Shown piece by piece: positions 1 through 7,939 of a stretch of 11,808 bases of DNA (its first letter is position 1; the number at the start of each line of letters is the position of its first letter). Made by a program: the position numbers and the translations under genes. Source of the DNA: Phycisphaerae bacterium (GTDB lineage Bacteria > Planctomycetota > Phycisphaerae > Phycisphaerales > SM1A02). The stretch lies in NCBI GenBank assembly GCA_002684755.1, contig NYVS01000179.1, forward strand, positions 1 through 11,808, written 5' to 3'. The notes beneath the pieces are model-generated. The model saw nothing but the letters and a program-made list of their open reading frames with translations, was not told where the DNA came from and made no database searches.

Positions 1-1
1 C

Positions 2-940
2 CTCGGCAAGGTCCGGGAGAAGGCACGCGTCACCGAGACGACCTCCGTCATGGAGGAGTTCGCCAAGGCGTGCGACGCGTTCGCCCAGCAGTTCGGCTAC
101 TACCCCGGCATCGTGCCTGAAGAGGTGCTCGCTGCGGATCCGCAGATCTCGCCGATGGAAAACGCCGTGCTCCATCTTTCCGGCGGCGCGGTTCGAGGCG
201 ACGAGCTCCCGATCTACATCAACGGGGTCGCCTACGACAATCTCGCGAGCATCGACTTCGATCCCGAGGAACCCGGCCAGCAGGGCACGGTGATCACCTT
301 CAACGGCCCGAACGGCAACTTCGACATCGCCGTCTACGCGGGTGCGGTCGGCGACGGGCCGTTCGTCCAGGGCAAGCGGTACGCCCCGTTCTTCAGTCCG
401 AAGGGTTCCCAGTTCGCGGCGGTCAAGTACGACGCCGACGACAGCGGCGTCCTTGAAGAGATCAAGTTCCTCCCGACCGTCCTCGACTCCTGGGGCAATC
501 CCCTGATGTACGCCCGCCGGCTCCGTGCCAACGGCCCGATGGTCGGCCAGGACGTCCGGTCGACGCAGTTCTCGCTCGCGAGCCAGGCTCGCGTCCTGAA
601 TGCGACCGCCCTCGGTGATCTCTCGCAGGACCAGACCGCCGACAACACCGCCGGCAGCATCCTCAACAAGACCACCACCAGTTCGGCGACGCCGCGCGAG
701 GACACGTTCGCCCAGATCATTCGAACGCCCGCGATCGGCGCCGCCCGCCAGCCGCAGTCCGGCGCGCCTCGAGGCGAATACATCGTGATCTCCGCCGGAA
801 ACGACGGAGTCTTCTTCAGCGTGGAGGACGGGCCCGGCGGACCGAGCAGCCCGGTCACCGACATCGTGGGCAGTGCCGCCAACGGCACCCCGACGGTCAT
901 TCGTGAATACGACGACATCATCGTCGCCGGCGGCGGCTGA
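2..940 (+). CDS. Type II secretion / type IV pilin-like protein (pseudopilin), 5'-truncated
   Basis: The frame is open from base 2 to the TGA at 938-940 (312 residues). The true start and the prepilin cleavage/methylation helix lie upstream of the window. The first visible residues (LGKVREKARVTE) look like the end of the long N-terminal pilin helix, so the ATG at 50 is an internal Met. Pseudopilin-like landmarks are a helix running into FGYYPG, a WGNP motif at about residues 164-167 of the visible part (GspG-type proteins carry a DPWGNPY-like motif), and ISAGNDG at about 263-269 near the C terminus (compare SLGADG in GspG). About 95 residues separate the two motifs, far more than in GspG, and this stretch includes a Thr/Ser/Asn-rich segment. 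Such proteins are normally inner-membrane-anchored and assemble into a periplasmic pseudopilus. Which pilus or secretion system it serves cannot be told here. A strong terminator follows, so it ends its transcript. Confidence 0.72.
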   Translation, partial: LGKVREKARVTETTSVMEEFAKACDAFAQQFGYYPGIVPEEVLAADPQISPMENAVLHLSGGAVRGDELPIYINGVAYDNLASIDFDPEEPGQQGTVITFNGPNGNFDIAVYAGAVGDGPFVQGKRYAPFFSPKGSQFAAVKYDADDSGVLEEIKFLPTVLDSWGNPLMYARRLRANGPMVGQDVRSTQFSLASQARVLNATALGDLSQDQTADNTAGSILNKTTTSSATPREDTFAQIIRTPAIGAARQPQSGAPRGEYIVISAGNDGVFFSVEDGPGGPSSPVTDIVGSAANGTPTVIREYDDIIVAGGG

Positions 941-946
941 GCCGAC

Positions 947-964
947 CGGATCGAACGGATCGAA
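947..964. repeat. Tandem 9-bp direct repeat CGGATCGAA x2
   Basis: CGGATCGAA occurs twice in direct succession (947-955 and 956-964), between the pseudopilin stop codon and its terminator hairpin. It is visible directly; no function is inferred. Confidence 0.6.
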
Positions 965-966
965 CC

Positions 967-1005
967 ACGACCGCCCCGGTGCGAACCGGGGCGGTCGTTC
1001 TTTTC
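967..1005 (+). terminator. Intrinsic terminator after the pseudopilin gene
   Basis: There is a perfect 13-bp GC-rich stem (967-979 pairing with 986-998), a 6-nt loop TGCGAA, then the T-rich tract TTCTTTTC at 998-1005. It starts 26 bp after the stop codon and fits Rho-independent termination of the + strand gene. The minus side lacks a comparable T-tract, so it is probably one-directional. Confidence 0.9.
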
Positions 1006-1041
1006 ATGCAGGATGCCGACTTCGAACGGGTCGCGCCCCGA

Positions 1042-1782
1042 TCAGGCGTCGACCTTCGCCGGGGCGTCCGTCGGTTCGACCGACTCGGTCGGATCGGTCG
1101 GCGTGACCACCTCCGACTGGACGAAGGCCCACGGCTTCGGCGCGACGGGCTCGGCGCCCTTCGCGGCGGAATCGACCACGACCGGTCGCCCGACGCCCTC
1201 CGCGGGCTCGACCTTCTTCGCGTTCTTCGTCGCACGTCGACGGTTCTCCGCCTTCCGCTTCTCGAGCTGCATCGCCTTGTACCGGTCGATCTCGAGAAGC
1301 AGCGACTCCAACTGGACCGGCGTCAGTTCCGAAATGATCAGTTGCTGCGTCGCGTTCCACCTCGGCATCGCACCCCGGATCATCCGGACGCGGGTCGAGA
1401 GCTCCGGGGGGATGTCGCCACCGGCCGCCCGGATCCGCCGGATCTCGGCGACCACCATGTCGAGTTCCACCGCCATGGTCTGTCGCCAGACCCTCGACTG
1501 CTCGAGATAGGTGCGGACCATCTTCGTGATCAGTGGGGCCTGCAGCTCCGTGACCCGCACATGACGCAGCGCGTCGAGCCAGCCGGCCTCCGACACCCCG
1601 CTTCGAACCGGGTCGATCGTCCGCTTCGTCGTGCCGGCGGCCCGCGCGGGATTTCCCGGACCGAGATCCTTGGGGCCGGAGACGGAATCATCGCCCTTGG
1701 GTGGCGTGGCCGCGATGACGGCACCACCGGTGAGGACCGCGGAGGCGATCAGGAGAAATGACGTCTGGAGGAGTCGATTCAT
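1042..1782 (-). CDS. Exported helical protein of unknown function with LTxxQ-like motif
   Basis: This encodes 246 residues. The N terminus MNRLLQTSFLLIASAVL is a convincing Sec signal peptide, with likely cleavage near residues 24-26 (VIAA/TPP), so the product should be periplasmic or surface-exposed. Residues 70-190 are largely helical and charged, with LTPVQ at 153-157 followed by a basic, coiled-coil-prone run (about 160-190). The tail (190-246) is Pro/Val/Glu-rich and probably disordered. LTPxQ followed by a helix recalls the LTxxQ motifs of periplasmic Spy/CpxP-type proteins, but this is a loose resemblance and no family is assigned. The frame stays open far upstream to 2469. The Met at 1782 is chosen because it opens the signal peptide and the extension would overlap mrp. 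A weak TCCCT (AGGGA on this strand) lies 10 nt upstream of the start. The gene is convergent with the pseudopilin gene and divergent from mrp. Confidence 0.68.
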   Translation of the reverse strand: MNRLLQTSFLLIASAVLTGGAVIAATPPKGDDSVSGPKDLGPGNPARAAGTTKRTIDPVRSGVSEAGWLDALRHVRVTELQAPLITKMVRTYLEQSRVWRQTMAVELDMVVAEIRRIRAAGGDIPPELSTRVRMIRGAMPRWNATQQLIISELTPVQLESLLLEIDRYKAMQLEKRKAENRRRATKNAKKVEPAEGVGRPVVVDSAAKGAEPVAPKPWAFVQSEVVTPTDPTESVEPTDAPAKVDA

Positions 1783-1920
1783 GCCGGTGGATTCCCTGGG
1801 CGTTCGAACGGGACCGAGACCGAAAGGAAACGGTCGAGATCCGAGGCGGTTGCAACTCGCGACGGAGATGCCGCGAAACGAACATGCCGCCGACGCGGCT
1901 CGTCGTATCATGATCGACCG

Positions 1921-1936
1921 ACCTCCCTCGGGAGGT
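1921..1936 (+). promoter_or_regulatory. Hairpin enclosing an SD-like GGGAGGT in the mrp leader
   Basis: ACCTCCCTCGGGAGGT is an inverted repeat. It folds as a 6-bp stem ACCTCC/GGAGGT with a CTCG loop. The right arm is itself a good Shine-Dalgarno sequence and would be masked by the left arm. No good gene start follows at the right distance. The TTG at 1944 opens only a short frame that runs out of phase into mrp. A regulatory role is a guess. Confidence 0.3.
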
Positions 1937-1992
1937 GAGATCCTTGTCCCGACCCGTCCGAACCGACTGGTTTCCGGACCTTGAAATCCCCC

Positions 1993-2009
1993 CCTCCCGA
2001 TCCGGGAGG
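1993..2009 (+). promoter_or_regulatory. Second CCTCCCG/CGGGAGG hairpin just upstream of mrp
   Basis: CCTCCCG (1993-1999) pairs with CGGGAGG (2003-2009) over an ATC loop, 29 bp before the mrp ATG. A pyrimidine-rich stretch ending in five Ts follows at 2011-2027, so a leader attenuator is conceivable, although the T-tract is about 14 nt from the stem. It shares its stem core with the hairpin at 1921. Confidence 0.3.
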
Positions 2010-2038
2010 CTCCTGCCCCTCCTTTTTCAGGCGACCCG

Positions 2039-3136
<1,098 letters not shown>

Positions 3137-3185
3137 CGAAAATCTCCATCCGTGGATGAAACCTCGCGTTCGCCGTCCGGAACAA

Positions 3186-3199
3186 CGATCATGTGATCG
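3186..3199. repeat. Short inverted repeat CGATCA-TG-TGATCG
   Basis: Two 6-bp arms (3186-3191, 3194-3199) flank a 2-bp centre, midway between mrp and the PDZ protein gene. It could be an operator for the downstream gene, but there is no other support and no T-tract. Confidence 0.25.
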
Positions 3200-3278
3200 A
3201 GGGTTTCGGCTGTCGTTCCGCCCGTGAACGGCCGATCGGCTCGGAGCGACCCTCCCGGACAAGACCAGGAACAAGATC

Positions 3279-3283
3279 AGGAG
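3279..3283 (+). promoter_or_regulatory. Shine-Dalgarno AGGAG that fixes the PDZ protein start
   Basis: AGGAG lies 9 nt before the ATG at 3293. It supports that start over the in-frame ATG at 3224, which would put a 23-residue, Gln/Asp-rich extension in front of a normal export signal. Confidence 0.7.
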
Positions 3284-3292
3284 CTTCCCGAC

Positions 3293-4687
3293 ATGCGTGC
3301 ATTCACGACATCCGCCGTTCATCCCCGCTTCATCTCCAGGATGACCCTCGGGCTGGGAGTCATCTCCGCCATGACCCTGGGCTGCGTCGCGTCGTCCCCC
3401 GACGCCGGCGACCCGCCGCGCGTCGAGACGAAGACGATCGAGGTCGTCACGACGGATGGGGATTCCGTGGTCATGATCAATGGCGAACGACATGCCGGCG
3501 AAGTCCGCATGGACGAGGCGAGCGGGATGATGATCCTCGTGGACGACGAGGGTGGGATCCGAAGATTCCCGATGCCTGCGGTCGCGCTACAGGGAATGTC
3601 CCCGACCGACGAACCCGGTCCCGGACGGTCCGGCGCGGTGGTGGTGATGGGCGCTGAACCGCCGAGTGCGATGCTCGGGATCTCGATGGCGGATGTCGAG
3701 GACGGCGTGCAGGTCGCCGGTGTCATGCCCGACACCGCCGCCGACCGTGTCGGACTCCGCGAAGGCGATGTGATCTTCGCGATCGGCGGAGAACGCGGGG
3801 ACATGGGTCGGGTGGATGCGTCGACCCTGGCGCAGACGATCTCGGAGCGGTCGCCGGGTGACCGGGTGCGACTGAAGGTCCGTCGCGAAGGCAGGATCCT
3901 GACGCTCGCACCGACGCTCGGTGCCGGGGAGCCCGACGACGGGTTCCGCGACGAGGATCGCGAACGCCGGGATCCGGATTCGATGGCGACGTTCGCCCGG
4001 GAGATGGAGGCCATGATCCGGGAGATGATCGCCGACCGCTTCGGTGACGACGAAGACCAGGTGTCCATGGAGTTCGACATCGATCTCGACGAGGAGTTTC
4101 GAGACGACCGCGACTTCGATCACGACGACGACCGTCATGATCGCCATGAAGGACCGTGGGAGGAGATGTTCCGACACGTCGAAGCGATGATGGAGGAGGC
4201 TCACCACGAGACCGCGGGCTGGATGGAGGAGATGGCGGAACGATCCGGACACTGGGCCGAGGAGGTCGAGCACCGCATGAACGAGTTCGCGGAGATCACC
4301 GATCACCGCATGCATGAATTCGCGGAGATGAGCGACGACCGGCTGAACGAGTTCGCCGCGGCGTTCGAACGCGAGCTCCAGCGGGTCGTGGAGCGACAGG
4401 ACGAGGGCCACCGCGAGACCGAGATGATGTTCCGGGAACGCGATCTCGAACTCCGCGAGCGCAGCATGGAGTTCGAGCGCAGTTTCGGGGAATCCGGTCG
4501 GAAGCTGCAGGAGACGCTGCAGCGGTTCGCGGAACAGCACCAGCGACTCGCCGAGGAGAACCGTCGCCTCAACGAACGCGTCGACCGGCTCGAACAGGCG
4601 ATCCGCCGGATGATGTCGGAAGGCGGGCCGGACCGGGACCGCGACCGCGAAGAGGAAGGCCGCATGCGGGACGATGATCGCGACTGA
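3293..4687 (+). CDS. Exported PDZ-domain protein with acidic/His linker and long hendecad coiled coil
   Basis: This encodes 464 residues from the ATG at 3293. Residues 1-31 form an export signal with hydrophobic core MTLGLGVISAM, ending at Cys31 (TLGC). That is a poor lipobox, so lipoprotein status is uncertain. Residues about 45-105 form a small beta-rich domain. Residues about 125-210 are a PDZ domain (AMLGISM; GVMPDTAADRVGLREGDVIF; LKVRREGRILTL). It resembles PDZ domains of DegP/HtrA and site-2 proteases, but no Ser-protease triad or HExxH is present, so it is probably a scaffold or adaptor. Residues 216-290 are very rich in Asp/Glu with a His/Asp cluster (274-285), a possible metal-binding stretch. 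From about 310 to 440 it is coiled coil, first in 11-residue repeats (W310, W321, F332, F343, F354, V365), then in heptads near the end (L419, L426, L433). The tail is charged. I know no characterised protein with this layout. Confidence 0.82.
   Translation: MRAFTTSAVHPRFISRMTLGLGVISAMTLGCVASSPDAGDPPRVETKTIEVVTTDGDSVVMINGERHAGEVRMDEASGMMILVDDEGGIRRFPMPAVALQGMSPTDEPGPGRSGAVVVMGAEPPSAMLGISMADVEDGVQVAGVMPDTAADRVGLREGDVIFAIGGERGDMGRVDASTLAQTISERSPGDRVRLKVRREGRILTLAPTLGAGEPDDGFRDEDRERRDPDSMATFAREMEAMIREMIADRFGDDEDQVSMEFDIDLDEEFRDDRDFDHDDDRHDRHEGPWEEMFRHVEAMMEEAHHETAGWMEEMAERSGHWAEEVEHRMNEFAEITDHRMHEFAEMSDDRLNEFAAAFERELQRVVERQDEGHRETEMMFRERDLELRERSMEFERSFGESGRKLQETLQRFAEQHQRLAEENRRLNERVDRLEQAIRRMMSEGGPDRDRDREEEGRMRDDDRD
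4268..4366 (+). repeat. Three 33-bp in-frame repeats encoding 11-residue units of the coiled coil
   Basis: The units 4268-4300, 4301-4333 and 4334-4366 encode EHRMNEFAEIT, DHRMHEFAEMS and DDRLNEFAAAF. They share a pattern of x-x-R-(M/L)-x-E-F-A. The nucleotide similarity is clear but diverged, which suggests old tandem duplication of a coding unit within the PDZ protein gene. Confidence 0.75.
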
Positions 4688-4719
4688 TTCGCCCCCCCAA
4701 CGATTCGATCACGAACGAC

Positions 4720-4756
4720 GAACGCGGCCCTGATCCACCGGATCGGGGCCGCGTTC
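4720..4756. terminator. Long bidirectional hairpin between convergent PDZ gene and kbl
   Basis: The 17-nt arms (4720-4736 and 4740-4756) pair fully except for one T-G wobble at 4731/4745, with an ACC loop. The hairpin sits between convergent stop codons (4687 on +, 4802 on -), so it can serve both. Only short T-runs follow on either side, so termination efficiency is uncertain. Confidence 0.72.
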
Positions 4757-4801
4757 ATGTTCGGGACATCGCTTTCGCCGTGGGCTGGTGATCGACCGGA
4801 C

Positions 4802-6025
4802 TCAGAACTCCGCCTTCAGGACTTCGAGCTGCTTGATGAAGGTGTCGAGGTGCGACTTCTCGTGCGCCGCGGAGATCTGGCAGCGAAGCCTCGCCTCGCC
4901 CTCGGGCACCACCGGATAGCCGAAGCCGATCACGAAGACGCCGAGTTCGAGAAGTCGCTTGCTCATCGCGATGGCCTTGGCGGTGTCGTGGACGATGATC
5001 GGCAGGATCGCGGTCGGGCTTTCGAGCACGTCGAATCCCACGCGTCGGATCCCGTCACGGGCGTACGCCACGTTGTCGCGGAGCCGGGCGACCCGCTCCG
5101 GTTCGGTCATCAGGATCTCGATCGCCTTGTCCGCGCTGCAGGCCACGGTCGCCGGCAACGCGTTGGAGAACAGGGTCGGTCGACCTCGCTGGATCATCAG
5201 GTCGATCATCTCCCGCGAGCCGGCCATGTATCCACCCGCACCACCACCGAGCGCCTTGCCGAGGGTGCTGGTGAAGAGATCGATCCGGTCGCCCGGGATC
5301 CCCCAGTGTTCGTGGGTTCCGCGACCGGTCCTGCCCATCACGCCGGTTCCGTGACTGTCGTCGACGATCAACTTCGCGTCGTACTCGTCGCAGATCGACC
5401 GGAGCGTCGGCAGGTCCGCGATGTCGCCTTCCATGCTGAAGACACCGTCGGTGACGAGCCAGATCTGACCGTTCACCTCCGGATTCGCCTTCGCGGCCTC
5501 CAGTCGCTCGCGGAGGTGATCGAAGTCGTTGTGGCGGTAGACCGTCTTGTGGACGCCCTTCTTGATCACCGAGGCGAGACGCACGCCGTCGATGATCGAG
5601 GCGTGGTTCAGGGCGTCGGAGATGATCAGGTCGCCGGGCTCGCACAGCGTCGCGAAGATCGCCTCGTTCGCGTTCCAGCAACTGGTGAAGGTGTACGACG
5701 CCTCCATGCCGTGGAGGTCGGCGATCCGCGCCTCGAGCCGGTGGTGGCAGTCGAACGTGCCGCAGATGAAGCGGACGCTCGCGGTGCCCGCGCCGTACCG
5801 GCGCAACCCGTCGATGCCCGCTTCCACGACGTCGGGGTGGTTGGCGAGCCCGAGGTAGTTGTTCGAACAGAGACAGACGACCTCGCCGTGGCCCTGCAGT
5901 CGGACCATGGCGTCCATGGGGCCCTCGATCGTCTGGAGACGCTTGAGCTGCCCGCTGTTCTCCAGGTCGGCGAGGACCGATCGGGTTCGATCGGCGAAGA
6001 GGTCGTTGGTGTCGATGGTGCTCAT
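4802..6025 (-). CDS. kbl: Glycine C-acetyltransferase (2-amino-3-ketobutyrate CoA ligase)
   Basis: This encodes 407 residues, close to the ~400 of Kbl. It is a cytoplasmic fold-type I PLP enzyme of the alpha-oxoamine synthase family, cleaving 2-amino-3-oxobutyrate with CoA to glycine and acetyl-CoA. Visible landmarks are SNNYLGLANHP at 54-64, the Kbl-type substrate signature SDALNHASIIDG at 136-147, VDDSHGTGVMG at 221-231 (Asp222 and His225 near the cofactor), and TSTLGKALGG at 252-261 with Lys257 as the PLP-binding lysine. The ISAAHEKSHLD region near 384-394 is also typical. Related enzymes (BioF, ALA synthase, serine palmitoyltransferase) are less likely given the LNHASIIDG signature and the gene immediately upstream, a threonine dehydrogenase of the SDR type 34 nt away in the same direction. 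No clear Shine-Dalgarno is seen before the ATG. Confidence 0.95.
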   Translation of the reverse strand: MSTIDTNDLFADRTRSVLADLENSGQLKRLQTIEGPMDAMVRLQGHGEVVCLCSNNYLGLANHPDVVEAGIDGLRRYGAGTASVRFICGTFDCHHRLEARIADLHGMEASYTFTSCWNANEAIFATLCEPGDLIISDALNHASIIDGVRLASVIKKGVHKTVYRHNDFDHLRERLEAAKANPEVNGQIWLVTDGVFSMEGDIADLPTLRSICDEYDAKLIVDDSHGTGVMGRTGRGTHEHWGIPGDRIDLFTSTLGKALGGGAGGYMAGSREMIDLMIQRGRPTLFSNALPATVACSADKAIEILMTEPERVARLRDNVAYARDGIRRVGFDVLESPTAILPIIVHDTAKAIAMSKRLLELGVFVIGFGYPVVPEGEARLRCQISAAHEKSHLDTFIKQLEVLKAEF

Positions 6026-6059
6026 GGATGCTGACCGGGGTTGAGGATTCGAGTGCGGA

Positions 6060-7184
6060 TCAGGATTCGTACCTGGCCCGGATCCGCGGAACGAGATAGT
6101 CGTCGAACGCGGACGCGAGATCGTAGGTCGGCGACCAGCCCCAGTCCGCGCGGGCGGTGGCGTCGTCGCAGGAGGCCGGCCAGCTGTCGATGATCGACTG
6201 CCGGGCGAGATCCGGTTCGAATCCGGTCTCCGCGTCCGGGAAGTGCTTCCGAACCTCCAACAGGAACTCCTCGGCGGAGGGGGCGAAGGACTGGACGTTG
6301 TAGACCACGCGGGACAGTTCGGATCGAGGGGCCGCCATCAATCCGCGGATCGCCGCGACCGCCTCGGGCATGGTCATGAACGGGATGCGGGCGTCGGGCC
6401 GGACGAAGCAGGCGTAGGACTCGCCGCGGGCGGCGGCATGGAGCATCTCCGGACCGTAGTCGCTGGTGCCGCCGCTCGGCACGGTGTCCGCCGAGATGAT
6501 CCCCGGGAAGCGGATCGACCGGAAGTCCACGGGGAACTCCATCCGATCCGACGCGAGCTTGCGGTAGTGATGGGCGTAGTAGTTCCCGAGGTTCTCGCCG
6601 GCGATCTTGTTGCAGCCGTACATGGTGTGCGGCTGGAGGAACCGATCCTCGTCGACCGGTCCCGCGGCGGACTTGGCGTCGAGATCGGGCAGTCCGTAGG
6701 CCGCGATCGAACTCGGAAAGAAGAACTGGACCGGCCGCCCGTTGTTCGCGGCCTCTTCCGCGGCGATCCGCAGCAGGTTCAGCGTGCCGCCGACGTTGAC
6801 TCCGTGGGCGATCTCCGGCACGAACTCGCTTCTGGTCGAGAGCAGGGCCGCGAGGTGGTAGATCGCACCGATCTCGTAGGACGCGAGCAGTCGCTCCAGC
6901 ATCTTCTCGTCGCAGACGTCACCGGTGAACGCTTCGTCGCACAGGCTTCGATGCGACTCCGGAAGTTCCCGAAGGTCGATCGCGATCACCGCCGGGAACG
7001 TCTCGCCCGCGGCCGCCCGTTCGCGGCGCTCGCTCGCGAAGGACTCGAGAAGCCCGTGGCCCATCTCGCCACCGGCGCCGGTCACGAGGATCGCGGCATC
7101 GCGGCGCGCCCCACGGAGCGTGGTGCCTGCGGTGATGGCGTCGGGAGCGCGACGCGGCGTGTTCGACGAAAACGAGAAGTCCAT
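6060..7184 (-). CDS. tdh: SDR-type L-threonine 3-dehydrogenase
   Basis: This encodes 374 residues. It is an NAD-dependent extended short-chain dehydrogenase (epimerase fold): VTGAGGEMGHGL at 34-45 binds the dinucleotide, YHLAALLS at 109-116, PSSIAAYG at 157-164, and the catalytic pair is Tyr189 and Lys193 (YGCNK). What marks it as a threonine dehydrogenase rather than a sugar epimerase is SIRFPGIIS at 223-231 followed by GGTSDYGPEM, and DSWPASCDDATARADWGW at 333-350. I recall these from bacterial and trypanosomal SDR-type Tdh proteins. It would oxidise L-threonine to 2-amino-3-oxobutyrate, the substrate of Kbl encoded next. The zinc MDR-type Tdh of E. coli is unrelated. An in-frame TAG 12 nt upstream (7194-7196) rules out an earlier start. 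About 30 residues precede the Rossmann strand, more than usual. The GGAG touching the ATG is too close for a normal ribosome site. Confidence 0.88.
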   Translation of the reverse strand: MDFSFSSNTPRRAPDAITAGTTLRGARRDAAILVTGAGGEMGHGLLESFASERRERAAAGETFPAVIAIDLRELPESHRSLCDEAFTGDVCDEKMLERLLASYEIGAIYHLAALLSTRSEFVPEIAHGVNVGGTLNLLRIAAEEAANNGRPVQFFFPSSIAAYGLPDLDAKSAAGPVDEDRFLQPHTMYGCNKIAGENLGNYYAHHYRKLASDRMEFPVDFRSIRFPGIISADTVPSGGTSDYGPEMLHAAARGESYACFVRPDARIPFMTMPEAVAAIRGLMAAPRSELSRVVYNVQSFAPSAEEFLLEVRKHFPDAETGFEPDLARQSIIDSWPASCDDATARADWGWSPTYDLASAFDDYLVPRIRARYES

Positions 7185-7246
7185 CTCCGGATTCTAGCGG
7201 GATCGTCCCGGTCGGCTCGGTTCGGAACGGCCACGGCGAGCCCGTT

Positions 7247-7849
7247 TCAGGTGGCGGTGGTCGAACAGGTGGTCCGGCGATTCCAAGGCATCACCCCGAG
7301 CACCACCGCGAGCCCGCAGGTTCCGGTGATCCCGGCGAAGCACAGTCCACCACCCACGAACGCGGTTCCCAGCAGGAACCAGGGATCGATCAGCGCCGCA
7401 AGGATCGTGAAGGCGACGATCATCGCGCCCGCGGCGATCTGAACCTGCCGCATCATCGGCAGCGACCGGCCCGGATCGCGGTCGACCGAAAGCCCCTCCG
7501 CCTTCCAGGCGGTGATCCCACCCCTCATGCCGGCCACCGGCACCGGGAGTTCACGCCCGAGTCGACCCATCGCCTCGTCGCTTCGACGTCCGGTGCGGCA
7601 GTGGAAGACGATCGTCCGGCCCGCGGCCATCCGCTCGATCGCCTCCGGGTCGAGCCAGTCGAGCGGCATGCACACCGCCCCTGGAATCCGCTCGTGGCGA
7701 TGTTCATCGGAGGATCGCACGTCGATCAGCAGGATCGCATCCGCCTTGAGCATCACGTCGACCTCCGTCGGTTCGATCGTGACCGGTGATGCCGGCGCCT
7801 CGTGGGCCGGTGGCGTGGCGTGCGAGACATCCTGAATGCTGGTGGACAT
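7247..7849 (-). CDS. Membrane-anchored rhodanese sulfurtransferase (YgaP-like, rhodanese-DUF2892)
   Basis: This encodes 200 residues. Residues about 22-125 form a single rhodanese domain: LLIDVRSSDEH at 40-50, IPGAVCMPLDWL at 55-66, and the active-site loop HCRTGRRS at 83-90 with nucleophile Cys84, ending in GGITAWKAEGL. Residues about 133-187 form two hydrophobic segments of the DUF2892 type, ending FAGITGTCGLAVVLGVMPWNR, as in E. coli YgaP. The rhodanese domain is therefore probably tethered to the cytoplasmic membrane. Such enzymes carry sulfane sulfur as a Cys persulfide; the physiological acceptor is unknown here. Cys170 and Cys178 lie in the membrane part. A Shine-Dalgarno GGAG (complement of 7856-7859) sits 6 nt before the start. 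The gene follows the sigma factor by 90 nt and precedes tdh by 62 nt, all in the same direction, with no obvious terminator between, so cotranscription is plausible. Confidence 0.9.
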   Translation of the reverse strand: MSTSIQDVSHATPPAHEAPASPVTIEPTEVDVMLKADAILLIDVRSSDEHRHERIPGAVCMPLDWLDPEAIERMAAGRTIVFHCRTGRRSDEAMGRLGRELPVPVAGMRGGITAWKAEGLSVDRDPGRSLPMMRQVQIAAGAMIVAFTILAALIDPWFLLGTAFVGGGLCFAGITGTCGLAVVLGVMPWNRRTTCSTTAT

Positions 7850-7855
7850 GAAGGG

Positions 7856-7859
7856 CTCC
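7856..7859 (-). promoter_or_regulatory. Shine-Dalgarno GGAG for the rhodanese gene
   Basis: On the minus strand GGAG lies 6 nt before the ATG at 7849, a normal distance. It supports independent translation of the rhodanese gene after the 90-nt gap from the sigma gene. Confidence 0.6.
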
Positions 7860-7939
7860 GGGAAAGGGGCGATGATGCAGCTCGACCCCTGAGTGCCGGA
7901 ATCGCCCGTCTGGTTCCCGGAGAATCGAGAAATCGACGC

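Larger units (their letters stand above)
1783..2038. other. Divergent intergenic region between the exported protein gene and mrp
   Basis: These 256 bp lie between divergently oriented genes, so promoters for both should be here. I see no convincing -35/-10 pair in either direction. The recognisable elements are two GGGAGG-bearing hairpins (1921-1936 and 1993-2009), a perfect ATCATGAT palindrome at 1907-1914, and an unattached Shine-Dalgarno-like GGGAGGTGA at 1930-1938. Confidence 0.5.

Noticed and set aside
50..52. ATG 50 as the pseudopilin start
   Set aside because: The frame is open to the window edge, the visible N-terminal residues look like a pilin helix, and no signal or Shine-Dalgarno supports this ATG.
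979..1761. Long + strand frame across 979-1761
   Set aside because: It is antisense to the exported protein gene, Arg/Asp-rich with no recognisable motif, and begins inside the terminator of the pseudopilin gene.
3224..3292. Earlier start (ATG 3224) for the PDZ protein
   Set aside because: It would put a 23-residue polar extension before the export signal. ATG 3293 has AGGAG at 9 nt.
4757..6034. Long + strand frame opposite kbl
   Set aside because: It mirrors a certain kbl gene. Its composition (Val/Asp/Arg-rich, no domains) is what antisense of GC-rich coding DNA gives.
7198..7210. Small CGGGA-TCG-TCCCG hairpin before tdh as a terminator between the rhodanese gene and tdh
   Set aside because: The stem is only 5 bp with no T-tract on the minus strand.
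6243..7442. + strand frame opposite tdh and the rhodanese gene
   Set aside because: It spans two well-supported genes on the opposite strand and has no family motifs.
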